Shown here: positions 61,754 to 64,000 of the stretch, piece by piece
Layout: every line of letters starts with the position of its first letter
Numbering within the stretch: position 1 is the stretch's first letter
Assembly (NCBI GenBank): GCA_014695255.1
Contig: JACJNX010000016.1
Location: 186,001-250,000 of the forward strand
Direction of reading: 5' to 3'
DNA length: 64,000 nt
DNA from: Cyanobacteria bacterium FACHB-63
Lineage (GTDB): Bacteria; Cyanobacteriota; Cyanobacteriia; Leptolyngbyales; Leptolyngbyaceae
Notes under the pieces: generated by a model
Told to the model about the DNA's origin: nothing
Seen by the model: the letters and a program-made list of their open reading frames with translations, nothing else
Database searches by the model: none
Translations under genes and position numbers: made by a program

Positions 61754-63247
61754 CTAGCTTACAGCTTTAACTAAAGGTTGTTCAGCTTCATTAAATGCCT
61801 CAAACGTTTGTCGCGCTAAGACTTCTAAATCTGCATCAGAAATGTCACCTTGTCGCTGAGCAATTCGATCGCGCAACACTTCCTCCGAAGCTTCACAGTA
61901 AAGAATCTCGATCGCAATTCCCTGTGCTTGTGCCTGCTCAATTACCGGAGCACGTAAGGATTGACGATCGTATTTCGCATCCAGAATCACAGTGTACCCT
62001 TGAGATGCCAAAGTAATGCCTAGATCGCGGAGACGATCGTAAGTTTTCTGCGTCATCTCAGCACTGTAAAGCGAATCGTCGCCTTTTTCGTCTAACCCAA
62101 TGCCACCTAAATGTTTACGAACGGCATCAGAGCGAATCTGAATGGCTCCTGATTCTCGCGCAAGATTTGATGCGATCGTGCTTTTACCTGATCCGGACAG
62201 TCCCGACATCAAAATAAGCTTGCCTTGTTTGGGTTTGGTATATTCCCAGGACAAGCGATAGTAACGGCTTGCAGTTTCTTTCGCCTCTGCCTTGACGGAT
62301 TCTGGAACACTCGAATCGCTCAGCAAAAACGATGTCACCTTTGCCCGCACATAAGACTGACGGCTGTTGTAAAGCGGCAAAACTTGCAAGCCTTCCCAAT
62401 CGCCAGATTGCTCAAGATACGCATTCAAAAATAGATTGCTCAGATCAGGGCGATTTCGAGCATCGAAATCCATAATGATGTAAGCAATGTCGAACATCGT
62501 ATCGACAAAGCGGAAGGGCTCATTAAATTCAATGCAGTCGAACAGTAAAATCTTGCTGTTCCAAAAGCAGATATTTCTCAAGTGAACATCACCGTGACAT
62601 TCACGAATGAATCGATGTTCAACTCGGCTCTGAAACAAAGCTTCATTCTCAGCAAATAGCTGATCGGTGTAAGCTTTCGTTTGATCGAACTGTTCTTGAG
62701 TCTGAGCAATGCCAATGTATCCAACTGTTTGCTCATAGTTCTCATCGATCGCTTGTCGAATCTGCGACACCTCCCCAAAGCTCAGAATGTAATCATTCGT
62801 CGGTGCAGACTGGTGAAAAGCTGCTAGAACTTTTGCTAAATCGATCAAATGCTGTTCTGTGAGTTCGCCGCGATCGTACATCTCGCTCAGCAAAGCCTCT
62901 TGCGGAAACTGTTGCATCTTCACAACATAATCAACAACCTCACCGTCTCCGCCCAAAACGAACTTCTCACCCGCCTGCGTCACGGGCAACACACCCAGAT
63001 ACAATTCTGCCGCGCCGCGCTGATTTAACCGCAATTCTTCATCACAGAAATGTTTGCGTTTTTCCAGCGTGGAGTAGTCCAAGAAGCCAAAATTCACAGG
63101 CTTTTTCAGCTTATAAACATAGTCTCCGGTGAGAAAGACGTAGGAAACGTGGGTCTGCACAAGCTCGATCGTATCTTTCACTGGATGGTCATAGATGGCA
63201 GGATCAAGCAATGCTTCAACGATCAGCGGAAGAGTCGTAGTCGTCAT
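61754..63247 (-). CDS. Bifunctional phosphotransferase-like / P-loop ATPase (AAA) protein
   Basis: ~497-residue two-domain protein. Residues ~1-330 resemble aminoglycoside phosphotransferase/kinase folds, with the catalytic loop ECHGDVHLRNICFWNSKILLFDCIEF (the HGD-x-H-x-x-N and DCIEF Asp). Residues ~335-497 are a zeta-toxin/polynucleotide-kinase-like P-loop domain, GKLILMSGLSGSGKSTIASNL and a VILDAKYDRQSLRAP segment. The family is common in cyanobacteria; substrates are not known. ATG 63247 is used instead of GTG 63259. It converges with the Pr6Pr gene. Confidence 0.88.
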   Translation of the reverse strand: MTTTTLPLIVEALLDPAIYDHPVKDTIELVQTHVSYVFLTGDYVYKLKKPVNFGFLDYSTLEKRKHFCDEELRLNQRGAAELYLGVLPVTQAGEKFVLGGDGEVVDYVVKMQQFPQEALLSEMYDRGELTEQHLIDLAKVLAAFHQSAPTNDYILSFGEVSQIRQAIDENYEQTVGYIGIAQTQEQFDQTKAYTDQLFAENEALFQSRVEHRFIRECHGDVHLRNICFWNSKILLFDCIEFNEPFRFVDTMFDIAYIIMDFDARNRPDLSNLFLNAYLEQSGDWEGLQVLPLYNSRQSYVRAKVTSFLLSDSSVPESVKAEAKETASRYYRLSWEYTKPKQGKLILMSGLSGSGKSTIASNLARESGAIQIRSDAVRKHLGGIGLDEKGDDSLYSAEMTQKTYDRLRDLGITLASQGYTVILDAKYDRQSLRAPVIEQAQAQGIAIEILYCEASEEVLRDRIAQRQGDISDADLEVLARQTFEAFNEAEQPLVKAVS

Positions 63248-63260
63248 AATTCCATTCACT

Positions 63261-63290
63261 AAAAAAGCCAGGGATCTCTCCCTAGCTTTT
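63261..63290 (-). terminator. Terminator of rplY (possibly bidirectional)
   Basis: On the minus strand AGCTAGGGA pairs with TCCCTGGCT (one mismatch) around a 4-nt loop and is followed by six T residues. It is 32 bp past the rplY stop. The plus strand also ends in TTTT, so it may be two-way. Confidence 0.8.
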
Positions 63291-63321
63291 ATACATCGAA
63301 TTTGTCGGCAAACCGCAACGA

Positions 63322-63615
63322 CTAACCTTGAGCAAAGAAGCTGATGTGATACAGCGACGCTTTCCAGGGATGGGTTTGAACTTCGCGCATCACAGCCTTA
63401 CCATTCCATGACAATTCTGGAATGCTCACTTCAACCACAGACTTATTCGGTGCAGCATCCCGGACTAAAAAGCCCGCAGCTTTCGCATCGACGACGAGCT
63501 GAATGGACTCGGTTCCATTGTGACCGTACAAGGTTGCAGGGATTTTGCCATCGCGACGCAGCGCTTTCGGCTTGCTTCCTTCAGGACGTTTTTGAGCTTC
63601 GATCGAGAACGGCAT
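63322..63615 (-). CDS. rplY: 50S ribosomal protein L25
   Basis: 97-residue short-form L25 without the C-terminal CTC domain. [43 protein letters not shown] and [19 protein letters not shown] are typical. It binds 5S rRNA. It is 19 bp downstream of purA on the same strand, so both are probably in one transcript. Confidence 0.95.
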   Translation of the reverse strand: MPFSIEAQKRPEGSKPKALRRDGKIPATLYGHNGTESIQLVVDAKAAGFLVRDAAPNKSVVEVSIPELSWNGKAVMREVQTHPWKASLYHISFFAQG

Positions 63616-63634
63616 AATTTAAACCTAAAAGTAA

Positions 63635-64000
63635 CTAAACATTAGCGGGTTGGGGCGTTCCGTTGGTGTACAACAGTGCCCGTTTGGGTCCATGAATGGG
63701 ATCCTCGACAATAATGGTTTGATCGCGTTTGGCTCCCAGAGAAACGATCGCGATCGGCACGTCCATTAATTCTGCCAAAAACTTGAGATAATCAAGCGCT
63801 TCTTGTGGCAAGTCGTCGAGCGATCGGCAGTCTTCGGTCGATCGCTTCCATCCGGGGAGCGTTTCGTAAATCGGCTTGCATTGAGCAAACAAGCGCGAAT
63901 TACTGGGAAAATCTTCGCAGCGCTGCCCATCGATTTCGTAGGCAACACATACTTTGATTTCGTCCATTGCGTCTAAAACATCCAGCTTCGTAATCGCCAG
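63635..64000 (-). CDS. purA: Adenylosuccinate synthase, C-terminal part (partial)
   Basis: Frame open through the right edge; the visible ~121 residues begin [28 protein letters not shown], part of the GTP/IMP-binding domain of PurA, and continue through [34 protein letters not shown], the C-terminal signature. PurA converts IMP plus aspartate to adenylosuccinate with GTP. The N-terminus is outside the window. rplY follows 19 bp after the stop. Confidence 0.95.
   Translation of the reverse strand: MAITKLDVLDAMDEIKVCVAYEIDGQRCEDFPSNSRLFAQCKPIYETLPGWKRSTEDCRSLDDLPQEALDYLKFLAELMDVPIAIVSLGAKRDQTIIVEDPIHGPKRALLYTNGTPQPANV

Noticed and set aside
1-64000. tRNA, rRNA, CRISPR array and transposase genes
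   Set aside because: I scanned the intergenic stretches for cloverleaf arms, regularly spaced repeats and transposase motifs and found none; a covariance-model scan would be needed to exclude small RNAs.

Overview
The window is chromosomal DNA from a cyanobacterium. Direct markers are psaE, rpaB (ycf27), the myxol-type carotenoid genes cruF-cruG, a solanesyl-diphosphate synthase, a DUF7219 protein, and very frequent GCGATCGC/CGATCG (HIP1-type) octamers inside and between genes. The gene set and the dispersed palindromic intergenic repeats suit a filamentous Leptolyngbya/Oscillatoriales-like lineage; that placement is inference, because no 16S gene is present.

Layout. 1-3.7 kb: 3' end of treY, a PabB/TrpE-family chorismate enzyme, and an iron-binding FutA-type lipoprotein. 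4-10 kb: a membrane glycosyltransferase, hemB, a small conserved gene broken by an in-frame TAG, a fused sterol-desaturase/SDR protein and a poxvirus-type topoisomerase IB. 10-12.5 kb: an NTF2-fold protein, a MntA-HepT toxin-antitoxin pair and a GT4 glycosyltransferase. 12.7-17.7 kb: sds, murI and an AMIN/Amidase_3 amidase on the minus strand, with a DUF4351 gene inserted between sds and murI. 18-22.5 kb: a CPA2 antiporter, DUF7219, an NTF2-like protein and a secreted GH10-like protein.

22.5-31.2 kb is the clearest specialised-metabolism locus: two translationally coupled NRPS genes (C-A-PCP, then TubC-C-A(nMT)-PCP-TE) that should make and release a short N-methylated peptide with few or no local tailoring genes. 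It abuts the housekeeping acpP-fabF pair and tkt (31.6-35.4 kb). 35.4-44.7 kb: two structured palindromic repeats, radA, rpaB, a TIGR03943/permease pair, cruF-cruG, a ZIP transporter, psaE and mutM.

44.7-56 kb: a Tat-exported acetamidase/formamidase-like protein, a sugar-type ABC transporter (B-A-C order), then a minus-strand run of a cysteine hydrolase, GT2, NPPY methyltransferase, a heme-oxygenase-like diiron protein, a DHH phosphoesterase and UV-damage endonuclease. 56-64 kb: DUF3140/DUF2945 stress-type proteins, glutathione reductase, aquaporin, a 290-bp MITE-like repeat, a lipoprotein, an SH3 protein, a Pr6Pr membrane protein, a kinase-like ATPase, rplY and the 3' end of purA.

No rRNA, tRNA, CRISPR array, prophage or intact transposase was seen. 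Start codons were reassigned in several genes from family N-termini and ribosome-binding sites; these are noted per entry. Functional calls are from recognising families by eye, with no database search.
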